Assembly (NCBI RefSeq): GCF_008370325.1
Contig: NZ_VNIP01000006.1
Coordinates: 496,001-560,000, forward strand
DNA length: 64,000 nt
Reading direction: 5' to 3'
From: Martinezella tropici
GTDB taxonomy: Bacteria > Pseudomonadota > Alphaproteobacteria > Rhizobiales > Rhizobiaceae
The position numbers were made by a program, and so were the translations under genes. The notes below the pieces were generated by a model that worked only from the letters and a program-made list of their open reading frames with translations, did not search any database and was not told where the DNA came from. Positions 25,614 to 35,869 of the stretch are shown here, one piece after another (within the stretch, counting starts at the first letter, position 1; each line of letters starts with the position of its first letter).

Positions 25614-26516
25614 CTAGCCGTTGGCGGCTGCGAACTCCCTCGCGGCCTGAATAAACGCACTAAAGGCAGCCGGCGGATACCTCCTGCTAGGGTAATACAG
25701 CGCCAGTTGGGCCAAAGGTGGCGTCCAATCCTCAAGAACGCGTACCAGCCGCCCGGCAGCAATGTCATCGCGCACATCCGCCTCCATGACATATCCGAGC
25801 CCGATCCCATTCTGTGCCGCAATCCTCACGAGGCTTGGCTCGTCGAGCGTGATCGAGCCCTGCACATCGATCTTCACGGCGTTCCCGTCTTTCTCGAAGG
25901 GCCACCGGAGCAGCGCGTTGTTGGGGAGGCGGGCTCGGATACAGCGAAATCGGTATAGGTCAGCGGGAACGGTTGGCGTGCCGTGAATGCGCAGGTAGTC
26001 CGGTGATGCGACGACGGCATTGCTGCGCTTCAGGCCGAGCGGCACAGCGATCATGTCGCTCGGTACCAAGTCGGTCTGCCTGAGGCCAAGGTCGAAGCCG
26101 GCAGCAACGATGTCGACCAATCGTCCTTCCGTAACCAGATCGATATGCACCTGCGGATAGCGCCTCAGGAACGAGAGGATGAGCGGTGCGATCACTTCTC
26201 GGGCTGCTGACGCAAATGCATTGATGCGTAACGTGCCGGTCGGTGTCGCCTGAAGCGATTGAGCCGCGAGCATGGCGTAATGGATATCGGCCATTGCTGG
26301 TCCAACCCGCTCGACGAACGTCTGCCCTGCATCGGTGAGCGAGACGCTTCGCGTTGTACGGTTGAACAGGCGAATGCCTAGGCGCTGCTCAAGCTTCGCG
26401 ATGGAGTTGCTCAATGCTGTTGTGGACATGCCAAGTTCTAGTGCCGCAGCCCGAAAGGAACCTTGGCGGGCGATGCTGAGAACAGCATCTAGATCGGCAA
26501 TCACAGATCGAGTCAT
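25614..26516 (-). CDS. LysR family transcriptional regulator
   Basis: 300-residue LysR regulator of the CrgA-like subgroup: HTH in [36 protein letters not shown] and a periplasmic-binding-like effector domain ending [16 protein letters not shown]. Ribosome site GAGGGA close to the ATG. It is divergent, across 142 nt, from the SnoaL-like/SDR operon and probably regulates it. Confidence 0.9.
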   Translation of the reverse strand: MTRSVIADLDAVLSIARQGSFRAAALELGMSTTALSNSIAKLEQRLGIRLFNRTTRSVSLTDAGQTFVERVGPAMADIHYAMLAAQSLQATPTGTLRINAFASAAREVIAPLILSFLRRYPQVHIDLVTEGRLVDIVAAGFDLGLRQTDLVPSDMIAVPLGLKRSNAVVASPDYLRIHGTPTVPADLYRFRCIRARLPNNALLRWPFEKDGNAVKIDVQGSITLDEPSLVRIAAQNGIGLGYVMEADVRDDIAAGRLVRVLEDWTPPLAQLALYYPSRRYPPAAFSAFIQAAREFAAANG

Positions 26517-26658
26517 TATCCCTCTTTTCGCAATTACTCATCCTGCTTTATCTCGCTTATCGCGTCAATCGCTTTGACTTAAATTAACCCCTGTCGACCT
26601 CCGAAGGGCCGATGCCCCGCAGCCTAAAGAGGGTTGAAAACATGATTGGAGGATCAGA

Positions 26659-26988
26659 ATGAGCATAAAACTACCTGAGAGCATCGAAGCCTATTTCGAC
26701 GCCGACCGCGATGGCGGCCCCGATGCTGTCGCTGCTGCTTTCACCGAAGACGGTGTGGTGAAGGATAAAGGCAAGACCCACAGGGGCCGCGATGCCATTC
26801 GCAAGTGGATGGCTGAGGCCGCCCAGGAATACAGCTATACGGTCGAGCCCTTCTTCATCGCCACCGAAAACGGAAAGACCCAGGTGACGACCCATGCTGT
26901 CGGAACCTTCCCCGGCAGCCCGATTGATCTGCGGTTCTTCTTCGTGCTTGCGGACGACAAGATCGCAGAACTGGAGATCACCGTATGA
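26659..26988 (+). CDS. SnoaL-like (NTF2-fold) polyketide cyclase-type protein
   Basis: 109-residue NTF2-like cone protein: [20 protein letters not shown], then [24 protein letters not shown], the standard SnoaL pattern of an acidic pocket and HxGRDAI turn. Strong GGAGG ribosome site. Its TGA overlaps the next gene's ATG (ATGA at 26985), so it is translationally coupled to the SDR gene. Function unknown; such proteins may be small-molecule isomerases or binding partners. Confidence 0.85.
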   Translation: MSIKLPESIEAYFDADRDGGPDAVAAAFTEDGVVKDKGKTHRGRDAIRKWMAEAAQEYSYTVEPFFIATENGKTQVTTHAVGTFPGSPIDLRFFFVLADDKIAELEITV

Positions 26989-27764
26989 CGCCCTTCCTCA
27001 CATTGCAGGGCCGCCGAGCCCTAATTACCGGAGGTACTTTGGGTGCCGGCGCCGCAACCGTGGCACTGTTCAAGGAGCTAGGCGCTCGCGTGCTGACAAC
27101 GGCGCGCACCAAGCCGGTGGGCTTCTCTGGTGCAGCCTTCGTCGAAGCCGACCTGACCACAAAGACGGGGGTTCAAGCCGTCGTCGATGCGGTGCATAGG
27201 GAGCTCGGCGGGCTCGATATTCTCGTGAACATGCTGGGTGGCTCTTCAGCCCCTTCAGGCGGCTTTGCTGCACTCACCGATGAGGAATGGGAAAAAGAGT
27301 TCAACCTGAACTTCTTTCCGGCAGTCAGGCTGGATCGCGCACTGATCCCCGGCATGGTCGCTCAGGGAAGTGGCGTCGTCATCCACGTCACCTCGATCCA
27401 GAACCGCCTGCCGCTGCCGGAAGCGACGACTGGCTACGCATCGGCCAAGGGGGCCCTCAACACCTACAGTAAAAGCATCTCCAAGGAGGTTTCCCCGAAG
27501 GGTGTACGGGTGGTGCGGGTTTCTCCCGGCTGGATCGCCGCTCCCGGTTCCAATGGCCTGGCCCTGCGCATAGCCGAGGAAGCTGGCATTGACTACGACG
27601 CCGCGGTGCAGGTGATCATGAATTCGCTCGGCGGCATACCGCTCGGACGACCGGCCGCGCCGGAAGAAGTTGCTGACTTGATCGCGTTCCTTGCATCGGA
27701 CCGAGCGACGTCAATTACCGGGACCGAGCATGTGATCGACGGCGGCACTATTCCCATCGCGTGA
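26985..27764 (+). CDS. SDR family NAD(P)-dependent oxidoreductase
   Basis: 259-residue short-chain dehydrogenase: cofactor motif [27 protein letters not shown] (variant of NNAG), the catalytic Ser in [10 protein letters not shown] and Tyr/Lys in [15 protein letters not shown], and the C-terminal [17 protein letters not shown] typical of the classical group. Coupled to the SnoaL-like gene by a 4-nt overlap. The missing second N in NNAG (NMLG) is a mild deviation. Substrate unknown. Confidence 0.9.
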   Translation: MTPFLTLQGRRALITGGTLGAGAATVALFKELGARVLTTARTKPVGFSGAAFVEADLTTKTGVQAVVDAVHRELGGLDILVNMLGGSSAPSGGFAALTDEEWEKEFNLNFFPAVRLDRALIPGMVAQGSGVVIHVTSIQNRLPLPEATTGYASAKGALNTYSKSISKEVSPKGVRVVRVSPGWIAAPGSNGLALRIAEEAGIDYDAAVQVIMNSLGGIPLGRPAAPEEVADLIAFLASDRATSITGTEHVIDGGTIPIA

Positions 27765-27929
27765 ACAGCGGTGCGCACCACGGTGTGCATCGGATCCTCG
27801 GCCATCCACTTCGGCATCACGAAGATCTAGGAAATAACCTGTGAACCCGATCAACAGGATTGACAGCTTTGGGCGCGAAGCTCCCGTTCTTCGGTACCCA
27901 GTTTTGTTCTGGAGTGGACATATCGGTTT

Positions 27930-28006
27930 TGGCGCACCCGACAGGATTCGAACCTGTGACCTTTGGAATCGGAATCCAACACTCTATCCAGCTGAGCTAC
28001 GGGTGC
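27930..28006 (-). tRNA. tRNA-Arg (anticodon CCG)
   Basis: On the minus strand the 5' acceptor GCACCCG pairs with CGGGTGC at the 3' end, followed by discriminator G and an encoded CCA (27930-27932). The D arm has AGCTCAGCTGGATAGAGT, the anticodon stem TTGGA/TCCAA encloses TTCCGAT with anticodon CCG, and the T arm is AGGTTCGAATCCT. It decodes CGG arginine codons. I see no integrase or duplicated 3' end near it. Confidence 0.95.
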
Positions 28007-28118
28007 ATGCCTTAGGCGGGTTGAATCGCCTGTCCGATGGCTGGTTCTTAGCCTAGGAAGCGCTTGGCTTCAATGCGGAAAATTCAGGAAAGCGTGAGAT
28101 CGGACGTTTTGGTGGGAT

Positions 28119-28147
28119 GAGGCCGCGGGCTTTTGGCGCGCGGCCTC
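28119..28147 (-). terminator. Possible terminator of the xyl operon
   Basis: GAGGCCGCG (28119-28127) / CGCGGCCTC (28139-28147) with an 11-nt loop, 22 nt past the xylG stop. No T-run on the minus strand, so confidence is limited. The remainder of 27765-28168 apart from the tRNA shows no gene. Confidence 0.45.
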
Positions 28148-28168
28148 GGTTTCGGTGGCCGTATCGGC

Positions 28169-28951
<783 letters not shown>

Positions 28952-28966
28952 GGTTCAGAATTCCTT

Positions 28967-30295
28967 TTACTTGGCACGCGAGCGGTAGACGATGTCGAGC
29001 CAGACGGCGACCACCAGGACGACGCCGACGACGACGTTTTGAATGGGGGTGTCGACATTGGCGAGCCCCATGCCCGATTGCAGCGACTGCATGACCAGGG
29101 CGCCAAGCATGGCGCCGGCGACCGTGCCGCTGCCGCCGGCGAGCGACGTGCCGCCGATGACGGCAGCAGCGATGGTGAAGAGTTCGTAGGTGGTGCCCTG
29201 TGAGTTCACCGCCGAATTGAGGCGGGCGGTCGAAATCGCTGCGGCGACGGCGGCGAGCAGGCCCATCAGCGCGAAGATCTTCACGATGACCCAGCGGGTC
29301 TTGATGCCGGCAAGCTCGGCCGCTTCCGGATTGCCGCCGATCGCGAAGACGTAGCGGCCGAAGCGCAGGCGGGTCGCGATGAAAGTCATCACGATGCCGA
29401 TGAGAACGGCGACGAGGACCGGAACCGCGATGCCGTAGGGGATATCAAGGCCGGTCTCGGGCCAGGGAATATTGTGCTCCGTGGCATAGCGCTTGGCGAT
29501 GCCGACCGGCCAGTCATAGCTGTTGAAGAGATAGACGGTGCCGAGGACGAGTAGGGAACCGAGGCCGGCGAGGAAATATTCCGCCCAAAGTGGACGGCGC
29601 GGAAAGTGAAAGCGCTTTCTTTGCCGGCGCGAGCCGACGATGCCGACGATGATCAGCAGGCAAGAGATCACACCCACTACCCAGCTCCACGTGGAGCCGA
29701 TCGAGCCGGTGGCGCCGCTGCCGCCCATGATGACGAAGGTGGAATCCATCGGTGCCACGGTCTGACCGCTGGTGACATACCAGGCGAGGCCGCGCCAGAC
29801 GAGGAGGCCGCCAAGGGTCACGATGAAGGAAGGGACGTTCATGAAGGCGATGATCGCGCCCTGGAAGGTGCCGATGGCCGTGCCGATCGCCAGACCGCAG
29901 AGGAGGGTAATGATCCAGGTCCAGGAACTGTCGAAGCCAAGATATTGCGGCAGCCATTTTGCCTGCATGACGCCCATGATCATGGCGACGAAACCGAGCA
30001 CCGAGCCCACCGACAGGTCGATGTTGCGCGTGACGATGACCAGCACCATGCCTGTGGCGAGAACCGCGATTTCACAGGTCTGCACCGAAAGGTTCCAAAG
30101 ATTTCTGGCCGTCAGGAATTCCCGACCGTCGAAGACCCTGAGGTAGAGATCGAAGCCGATCCAGATGATCAGCAGCGCTCCGATCATGCCGAGCAGGCGG
30201 GTATCGATTTCTGTGGCGCGCAGAAAGCGGGTGATCGCGCCGGCATCTGCGTTCCGAGGCCCGCTCGATGTGGTGGACTGTGTCATGTCGGCCAT
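28967..30295 (-). CDS. xylH: Xylose ABC transporter permease
   Basis: 442-residue inner-membrane permease with about ten helices, family BPD_transp_2: [20 protein letters not shown] near residue 80, the conserved GTFQGAIIAFMNVPSFIVTL block, YVFAIGGNPEAAELAGIKTR, and the end SLQSGMGLANVDTPIQNVVV. Partner of XylF and XylG. The long insertion around residues 180-290 with a charged loop (GSRRQRKRFHFPRRPLW) makes it larger than E. coli XylH. Confidence 0.88.
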   Translation of the reverse strand: MADMTQSTTSSGPRNADAGAITRFLRATEIDTRLLGMIGALLIIWIGFDLYLRVFDGREFLTARNLWNLSVQTCEIAVLATGMVLVIVTRNIDLSVGSVLGFVAMIMGVMQAKWLPQYLGFDSSWTWIITLLCGLAIGTAIGTFQGAIIAFMNVPSFIVTLGGLLVWRGLAWYVTSGQTVAPMDSTFVIMGGSGATGSIGSTWSWVVGVISCLLIIVGIVGSRRQRKRFHFPRRPLWAEYFLAGLGSLLVLGTVYLFNSYDWPVGIAKRYATEHNIPWPETGLDIPYGIAVPVLVAVLIGIVMTFIATRLRFGRYVFAIGGNPEAAELAGIKTRWVIVKIFALMGLLAAVAAAISTARLNSAVNSQGTTYELFTIAAAVIGGTSLAGGSGTVAGAMLGALVMQSLQSGMGLANVDTPIQNVVVGVVLVVAVWLDIVYRSRAK

Positions 30296-30519
30296 CGCTT
30301 TGCCGTTCTCCCTCTGTCGGGCGCGGCCGGCGACGCGTTCTGGCTATCGCTGGCAATCGCGCCAATCTCAAAAATGTTTGCCATCGCCTGTCCAACCGGC
30401 ATTTATCCGGTCCCGATGACCGCCATCCGGCAGGCCAGGGGGATGCGGCGGCACACGACGCTGCGGGGAAGTTCTGTCTCCCGCCGCAAGGGAGGGTTGT
30501 TGGCTTCCAATCCGCATTC

Positions 30520-30549
30520 GACGCCGCAACGGTGTGCCGCTGCGGCGTC
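30520..30549 (-). terminator. Hairpin between xylF and xylH
   Basis: GACGCCGCA (30520-30528) / TGCGGCGTC (30541-30549) with a 12-nt loop lies 35 nt after the xylF stop, inside the 288-nt xylF-xylH gap. Such hairpins commonly stabilise the binding-protein mRNA or attenuate read-through so that XylF exceeds the permease. No T-run on the minus strand. Confidence 0.6.
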
Positions 30550-30583
30550 GGTGTTTTGATAGGTCAGTTCGTTCTAAAGACGT

Positions 30584-31624
30584 TTATTTGCAGGCCGCGA
30601 CGGCGCCGGCCTTGACGCCCTGGCAAGCTTCAGCCTTGGAGATCCAGCCGGCGTCGATGACGACGTTCAGATTGTCCTTGGTGATGGCGACCGGGGTCAG
30701 GAAGACCGACTTCATCGGGACGTGCTTCGGACCGCCGTTGAAGGTCTGGACGCCGGCGATCTGATCCATCGTCTTGCCGCCGGCAAGGGACAGAGCGATT
30801 TCGGCGGCGCGCTTGCCGAGTTCACGCGAGTCCTTCCAGATGGAAACGGTCTGCGTGCCGAGCGCGATGCGGTTCAGAGCGGCCTTGTCGGCATCCTGAC
30901 CGGAAACCGGCACGGAGCCTGCGAGGCCCTGGGCGTCGAGGGCAGCAACTGCGCCGCCGGCGGTGCCGTCGTTGGAGGCGACGACCGCGTCAACCTTGTT
31001 GTTGTTGGCGGTCAGGAACTGCTCCATGTTGCGCTGTGCGTTCTGCGGCAGCCAGCCGTCCGTATAGGCTTCGCCGACGTTCTTGATCTTGCCGGCGTCG
31101 ATGGCGGACTTCAGCACTTCGATCTGGCCGGAGAAGAGGAAGTCGGCGTTCGGGTCGGACGACGACCCCTTGATGAAGACGTAGTTGCCTTCCGGCTTTG
31201 CCTTCAGCACTTCGCGAGCCTGCATGCGGCCCACTTCCTTGTTGTCGAAGGTGATGTAGAAGGCGGCCGGATTTTCGATCAGGCGGTCGTAGCCGACAAC
31301 CGGAATGCCTTCGTCGGCAGCCTTTTCGACGGCCGGGCCGATGGCGTCTGAATCCTGCGCGAGGATGATGAGGGCGTTGGCGCCCTGCGAAATCAGCGAT
31401 TCGACGTCGGTCAGCTGCTTGGAAGCGGACGACTGGGCGTCGGCGGAAATGTACTTGGCGCCGGCCGCTGCGAGTGCCTTCTTGATGGCGGCTTCATCGG
31501 TCTTCCAACGCTCTTCCTGGAAATTCGACCAGGAAACGCCAACGACGAGATCCTTGGCGAAGGCAGCCGTCTGCATGGTCAAAACGATGGCCGCGCCCGC
31601 GGCCAGCTTGATGAAAGCTTTCAT
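30584..31624 (-). CDS. xylF: Xylose-binding periplasmic protein
   Basis: 346-residue substrate-binding protein: signal peptide [20 protein letters not shown] with cleavage after AFA, then [16 protein letters not shown]. The blocks [40 protein letters not shown] and [20 protein letters not shown] closely follow E. coli XylF, which is the basis for the D-xylose call. GGAGGA precedes ATG 31624. First gene of the operon; expression is probably blocked by the ROK repressor encoded divergently, through the palindrome at 31711. Confidence 0.9.
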   Translation of the reverse strand: MKAFIKLAAGAAIVLTMQTAAFAKDLVVGVSWSNFQEERWKTDEAAIKKALAAAGAKYISADAQSSASKQLTDVESLISQGANALIILAQDSDAIGPAVEKAADEGIPVVGYDRLIENPAAFYITFDNKEVGRMQAREVLKAKPEGNYVFIKGSSSDPNADFLFSGQIEVLKSAIDAGKIKNVGEAYTDGWLPQNAQRNMEQFLTANNNKVDAVVASNDGTAGGAVAALDAQGLAGSVPVSGQDADKAALNRIALGTQTVSIWKDSRELGKRAAEIALSLAGGKTMDQIAGVQTFNGGPKHVPMKSVFLTPVAITKDNLNVVIDAGWISKAEACQGVKAGAVAACK

Positions 31625-31710
31625 GTGATCCTCCCGAGTGAATGCGACCGCACGTATCCTGAACTCCCGTCGGCCGCGGCGAAATGCTGACGAGAAAAGC
31701 CTTGGACTTT

Positions 31711-31729
31711 TTTCTCGACAGTCGAGAAA
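31711..31729. promoter_or_regulatory. XylR operator-like perfect palindrome
   Basis: TTTCTCGACAGTCGAGAAA: two perfect 9-bp arms about one central base, between xylF (start 31624) and the divergent ROK gene (start 31846), placed where it would cover the xylF promoter. A half-site-like CGAGAAA is also seen at about 31691. Confidence 0.7.
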
Positions 31730-31845
31730 TTTAGTGTCAGAGATTTTTTCAGCTGTCAACACCCGCACTGCCCGGTTTCATCGGTCGTCCGAAAGAGCTA
31801 TCTGCGGCTGCGGAGGGGAGGGTTGAATGAGCAGGGAGTTTGCCG

Positions 31846-33087
31846 ATGCTGGCCAAATCGAGCACCGAATTGGTCCGTCAAAAGAACAGCGCCCTGGTCT
31901 TGTCGGCGCTGCGCCGGCACGGCCCGCTCGCCCATACCGAGCTCTCTGATTTCACGAAGCTTTCCTCCGCGACAGTATCCGTCATTACGGCGGATCTGGA
32001 GCGGGCGCAAATCATCGAAAAGGCGGAGCAGCAGGCTGCCAGCGGCCGCGGGCGGCCGCGTGTCTTGTTTTCGCAGCGCCGCGATTGCGGCTACCTCATC
32101 GTCGTCGTCATCTCGTCGGATGCCGTGCAATATTCGCTTGTCGATTATACCGGGCGGCTGATCGACCGTTTTATCGAGGACAGGCAGCAGAACGTCGTCG
32201 GTGTCGATCGCTTCGTGGCCGGCCTGCGGGATGCGTTGAGCCGGATCGTCACCCGCTCGCAATTGCCGCGCGACAAGGTGCTGATGATCTCGATCAGCAG
32301 CAAGGGGCTCGTCGATGCCTCGGAGCCGGTGCTGCGCTGGTCACCGATCTTCGGGCGTGAGGAAATCGATTTCGCCGCCGTGCTTCGCGACGAATGGTCG
32401 GCGCAGGTTATTCTCGGCAACGAAACCCTGCTGGTGGCCGCAGCCCTCGGGCGGCAGGAAGAAATCAATATGCGCGGCGATTTCCGCGCAATGGCGGCCC
32501 TGTCGCTTGGCCACAGCATCGGGCTTGGCATCGTGCGCCGGGATCATGAAGGCAATCATCATATATCGGCGCCGAATTTCGGGCACATGATGCATGTGCC
32601 TGGCGGCGGCCTTTGCCGCTGCGGCGCGCGTGGATGCATCGAGGCTTATGCCGGCTTCTACGCCATGCTGCGCACGGCTTTCGACGTGCCGCTCGACACG
32701 ATCCCGGCGAAGTTCGTTCCGATTGCCGAACTCGACAAGATCGCAGCGGGAGCGCGGCATGGCGGACGCCGCAATGTGTTGGCCTTTCGCCAAGCCGGCC
32801 TGGCGCTCGGCAATGGCCTTTCGCGCGTCTTGAGCCTGCATGAGCGGATGCCGATCGTCATCACCGGTCCGGGTGTGCGTTACTACGATCTGCTGATCGA
32901 GGGCATAACCGACGGACTGGCGGAATCGCATGTCGTGCGTATGGAGGGCATGCCGGAGCTGCGCGTCATCGTCGACGAGCCGACCCTCGTCTTCGAAGGG
33001 CATCTGAACCGCGCCTTTTCGATCATCGACAATGACATCGTGAGAAGGGGAGCTTCCGTCGTGGAGTTGCGCGACCGGGCCGGTTGA
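31846..33087 (+). CDS. xylR: ROK family transcriptional repressor (XylR-type)
   Basis: 413-residue ROK regulator: N-terminal winged helix (VLSALRRHGPLAHTELSDFT, KLSSATVSVITADLERA) and a sugar-kinase-like domain with the zinc motif GGGLCRCGARGCIEAYAG. The divergent xylFHG operon and the shared palindrome indicate a xylose-responsive repressor. ATG 31846 follows GGGAG; a TTG two codons upstream is also possible. The ATP-binding N-terminal motif of ROK kinases is not obvious, as expected in a regulator. Confidence 0.88.
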   Translation: MLAKSSTELVRQKNSALVLSALRRHGPLAHTELSDFTKLSSATVSVITADLERAQIIEKAEQQAASGRGRPRVLFSQRRDCGYLIVVVISSDAVQYSLVDYTGRLIDRFIEDRQQNVVGVDRFVAGLRDALSRIVTRSQLPRDKVLMISISSKGLVDASEPVLRWSPIFGREEIDFAAVLRDEWSAQVILGNETLLVAAALGRQEEINMRGDFRAMAALSLGHSIGLGIVRRDHEGNHHISAPNFGHMMHVPGGGLCRCGARGCIEAYAGFYAMLRTAFDVPLDTIPAKFVPIAELDKIAAGARHGGRRNVLAFRQAGLALGNGLSRVLSLHERMPIVITGPGVRYYDLLIEGITDGLAESHVVRMEGMPELRVIVDEPTLVFEGHLNRAFSIIDNDIVRRGASVVELRDRAG

Positions 33088-33132
33088 GAACCAAGACGGC
33101 AAGGGGCCGCGCTGCGGCTAGCCGCTGCTGGA

Positions 33133-33756
33133 TCAATCCGTCAGGCGCAAGGGCTGTTCTTCCTCGCGAATGTGCAGGATTCGGTCGATCAATCCCCATT
33201 CCAGCGCTTCTTCTGCCGTCATAAAGTGGTCGCGATCCATGGCGCGTTCGAATTCTTCATAGGAGCGGCCGCAATGCTCGGCGTAAAGCCGCGTCATGCG
33301 ATGCTTCGTTCGTCTCATTTCCTCGGCGTGGATAAAGATGTCCGATGCCTGTCCCTGGAAACCGCCCAATGGCTGGTGAATATGGATGCTGGCATTTGGA
33401 AGTGCGGTGCGCTCACCCGGCTGGCCGGACATCAAGAGGAACGAGCCCATCGAACGGGCGGTTCCCATGCAAAGCGTATGCACCGGCGCACGAACGTAAC
33501 GCATGGTGTCATACATCGCGAGACCACTGGTCACCACGCCACCGGGCGAATTGATGTAGAGATGGATCGGTCTCTTGGGATTTTCGGCCTCGAGAAACAG
33601 CAGTTGCGCGCAGACAAGCGCCGAGACGTCATCGTTCACCTCGCCGTTCAAGAAGATGATTCTCTCGCGCAGCAAGCGGGAATAGATGTCGAAAGACCGC
33701 TCTCCTCTGCTGGATTGTTCCACGACCATAGGGACGAGTTGCATCGCTTCGCGCAT
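33133..33756 (-). CDS. clpP: ATP-dependent Clp protease proteolytic subunit (ClpP paralogue)
   Basis: 207-residue ClpP serine peptidase, the barrel subunit that degrades substrates delivered by ClpA/ClpX. Catalytic triad seen: Ser102 in [13 protein letters not shown], His127 in [18 protein letters not shown], and Asp176 in RDHFMTAEE. The usual GQAASMG is changed to GTARSMG, placing an Arg next to the nucleophile, so this is a divergent paralogue; rhizobia carry several. It is convergent with xylR, with 45 nt between. Confidence 0.92.
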   Translation of the reverse strand: MREAMQLVPMVVEQSSRGERSFDIYSRLLRERIIFLNGEVNDDVSALVCAQLLFLEAENPKRPIHLYINSPGGVVTSGLAMYDTMRYVRAPVHTLCMGTARSMGSFLLMSGQPGERTALPNASIHIHQPLGGFQGQASDIFIHAEEMRRTKHRMTRLYAEHCGRSYEEFERAMDRDHFMTAEEALEWGLIDRILHIREEEQPLRLTD

Positions 33757-33800
33757 CTGCGAACTCCAATGTTCTTGAAATTGTTGATCTATTCAGAGCG

Positions 33801-34160
33801 TCAGGCGGCGCGCATGACGGTCAGGCTGTTATTGTTTGCCGCAGCCTTCTCAGCCTTGCGAAGCCGTGCATCATCAAGTTCGTGGATGATCCGCAGGTTC
33901 GTGCCGCCATTTGCGTTCGGGGTTATCCTGAAGGTTACGGTGCTTTCGAGGAATGGCGGCGCGTCGTCACGCAGGCGGTAGCGCACCTCTTTACCCGGCG
34001 TGACGGATATGGCCCGGGGATCTGCCAGGGCTTCCTTCGGCAGCCAGTTTTCGCGAAGCTCGGGGGTGCTGACCGCGCGCCAGACCTTCTGAGGCGGCTC
34101 ATCGAAATCGTACTCAAGTTCGATGCCGGGTTTTCGTAGAGCTGTCTTCAGGTCGTTCAT
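33801..34160 (-). CDS. SRPBCC / AHSA1-like domain protein
   Basis: 119-residue START-like fold protein: ELEYDFDEPPQKVWRAVSTP, ENWLPKEALADPR, and TVTFRITPNANGGTNLRII match activator-of-Hsp90-ATPase-like (AHSA1) proteins. Its ATG overlaps the TGA of the ArsR gene (ATGA at 34157-34160), forming the very common ArsR-SRPBCC operon; the regulator probably controls the pair. Ligand unknown. Confidence 0.85.
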   Translation of the reverse strand: MNDLKTALRKPGIELEYDFDEPPQKVWRAVSTPELRENWLPKEALADPRAISVTPGKEVRYRLRDDAPPFLESTVTFRITPNANGGTNLRIIHELDDARLRKAEKAAANNNSLTVMRAA

Positions 34161-34471
34161 TGGTCCATATCCTTCAGCAAGACCTTGAGAGCTTCGATGC
34201 GGGCGGGCCAGTAGGCGCGGTATTTCGCCAGCCATTGCGCGATGAGGGCAAGCCCTTCCGGATCGACTTCGTAATTCACGAACCGCCCCTGCCGTTCTTC
34301 CCTGACGAGCCCAGCGCCCCGCAGAACGGCGAGATGCTGGGACATCGCCGGTTGACTGATATCAATGCCTTCGCGCAGGGCGCTGGCGTTCATGCCGCCT
34401 GCAGCCAGCTTTTCAAAAATGGCGCGGCGGGTCGGATCCGCCAAGGCCCGGAATATCTCATTCTCCATCAT
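34157..34471 (-). CDS. ArsR family transcriptional regulator
   Basis: 104-residue winged-helix regulator: EIFRALADPTRRAIFEKLAA, recognition helix region ISQPAMSQHLAVLRGAGLVR, and wing RFVNYEVDPEGL. The cysteine metal-binding ELCVCDL motif is missing, so it is probably not a metal sensor. First gene of the ArsR-SRPBCC pair. Confidence 0.9.
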   Translation of the reverse strand: MMENEIFRALADPTRRAIFEKLAAGGMNASALREGIDISQPAMSQHLAVLRGAGLVREERQGRFVNYEVDPEGLALIAQWLAKYRAYWPARIEALKVLLKDMDQ

Positions 34472-34574
34472 GAATGACAGATAAGCACGTACTTATGTGA
34501 TTCGCAAGAGATTTCGGTAACGGAGGGTCATAGCCTCGAAAGGCGAGAATGACCCGGGCGTTCCGGCCAAAGAA

Positions 34575-34608
34575 AAAGTCCGCCGCGAAGTGATTCGCGG
34601 CGGACTTT
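34575..34608 (-). terminator. Rho-independent terminator of idhA
   Basis: A 15-bp perfect stem AAAGTCCGCCGCGAA (34575-34589) / TTCGCGGCGGACTTT (34594-34608), GTGA loop, then TTCTTT on the minus strand, 36 nt after the idhA stop. Confidence 0.9.
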
Positions 34609-34644
34609 GGGGAGGATCATATTCCTTGCAGGAATCGAGGCTGT

Positions 34645-35637
34645 TTAGTCGACCTTTACCAGGCGGCCTTCCTTGACCGACTGCAGGGCGGCATCCGCCA
34701 GCTTCAACGCGGCAAGGCCATCGGTGCCCGACGGGGTGATGGTGGCGTCCTTTTCGATTGCGGCGATGAAGCTCGCGATCTCGTTGGCATAGGCTTCCGT
34801 ATAGCGGGTCATGAAGAAATCATGCAGCGGCGGCCGGGTATAGCCGTCGCCATTGGCGACTTCGATCGAGAAGGGGCGCTGATTTTCGGCCGCGACCATT
34901 CCCTTCGAGCCGTGAATTTCGATGCGCTGATCGTAGCCGTAGGTGGCCCGGCGCGAGTTGGAGATGATCGCCTGCTTGCCTGATGCCGTCTGAAGGATGA
35001 CGGATACGCTGTCGTAATCGCCGGCTTCGCCGATCGCCTTATCGACCAGCACGGCGGCGGTCGCGGTCACGGCCACCGGCTCTTCGCCGAGCAGGAAGCG
35101 GGCCATGTCGAAATCATGGATGGTCATGTCGCGGAAAATACCGCCGGAGCGCTTGATGTAATCGACGGGCGGGGCGCCCGGATCGCGCGAGGTGATCGTC
35201 ACCATCTCCACGATGCCGATGCGGCCTTCGTCGATAGCCTTCTTGACGGCCATGAAATGCGGGTCGAAGCGGCGGTTGAAACCGACCATCAGCTTGCCCT
35301 TGGTTTCTTTGACGACCTTGATGCAGGCCTCGACACGGGCGACGTCGAGATCGACCGGCTTCTCGCAGAAAACGGCCTTGCCGGCGCGGGAGAAGCGTTC
35401 GATCAGATCGGCATGGGTATCGGTCGGCGTGCAGATGACGACGGCATCGATATCCTTTGCCGCTTCGATGGCCTCGATGGTACGCACTTCGCAGCCATAG
35501 GCAGCCGAAATTGCTTCCGCAGCCGCCGGAAAGGCATCCGCGACGGCGACGAGCTTAGCGTTGGCATCGCCGCTGACGGCCTTCGCATGCACTTTGCCGA
35601 TGCGTCCGGCGCCGAGCAGACCAAATCTGACAGTCAT
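34645..35637 (-). CDS. idhA: Inositol 2-dehydrogenase
   Basis: 330-residue Gfo/Idh/MocA oxidoreductase that oxidises myo-inositol to scyllo-inosose with NAD, the first step of inositol catabolism. Rossmann motif FGLLGAGRIGKVHAKAV, catalytic EKPVDLD (Lys), and RDMTIHDFDMARFLLGEEPV (His) are visible. The length equals that of the S. meliloti IdhA. ATG 35637 follows GGGAGG; an upstream in-frame start at 35790 has no support. The IolR-like motif at 35686 lies just upstream. Confidence 0.9.
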   Translation of the reverse strand: MTVRFGLLGAGRIGKVHAKAVSGDANAKLVAVADAFPAAAEAISAAYGCEVRTIEAIEAAKDIDAVVICTPTDTHADLIERFSRAGKAVFCEKPVDLDVARVEACIKVVKETKGKLMVGFNRRFDPHFMAVKKAIDEGRIGIVEMVTITSRDPGAPPVDYIKRSGGIFRDMTIHDFDMARFLLGEEPVAVTATAAVLVDKAIGEAGDYDSVSVILQTASGKQAIISNSRRATYGYDQRIEIHGSKGMVAAENQRPFSIEVANGDGYTRPPLHDFFMTRYTEAYANEIASFIAAIEKDATITPSGTDGLAALKLADAALQSVKEGRLVKVD

Positions 35638-35685
35638 TCTTACCTCCCTGGATTCGGAACAAATGAACCGAATATCAATCTCTAT

Positions 35686-35699
35686 GGAATTTTCATTCC
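35686..35699. promoter_or_regulatory. IolR-type operator, GGAA-N6-TTCC
   Basis: GGAATTTTCATTCC, 49 nt upstream of idhA. GGAA-N6-TTCC is the motif described for the rhizobial RpiR-type inositol regulator IolR. Farther out, a longer inverted repeat AATTCCGAA (35737-35745) / TTCGGAATT (35770-35778) may be a second site or belong to the divergent gene at 35870. Confidence 0.65.
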
Positions 35700-35869
35700 A
35701 TTTTCCCATGGCGGCGTCAAGCCGCCCTGACTTCACAATTCCGAAAATCATAATGCCAATGCCGGCATATTCGGAATTTGCCCTTGGCACCTTATTTTAT
35801 CCAGGCCGCTTCACAATTTTCCCGATGATGCGCTAAAGACAAGTCTTCTTGAACAGGCAAAAGAGACCC

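Noticed and set aside
27930-28006. tRNA-Arg as an integration site of a genomic island
   Set aside because: No integrase, no direct repeat of the tRNA 3' end and no compositional break are visible around it.
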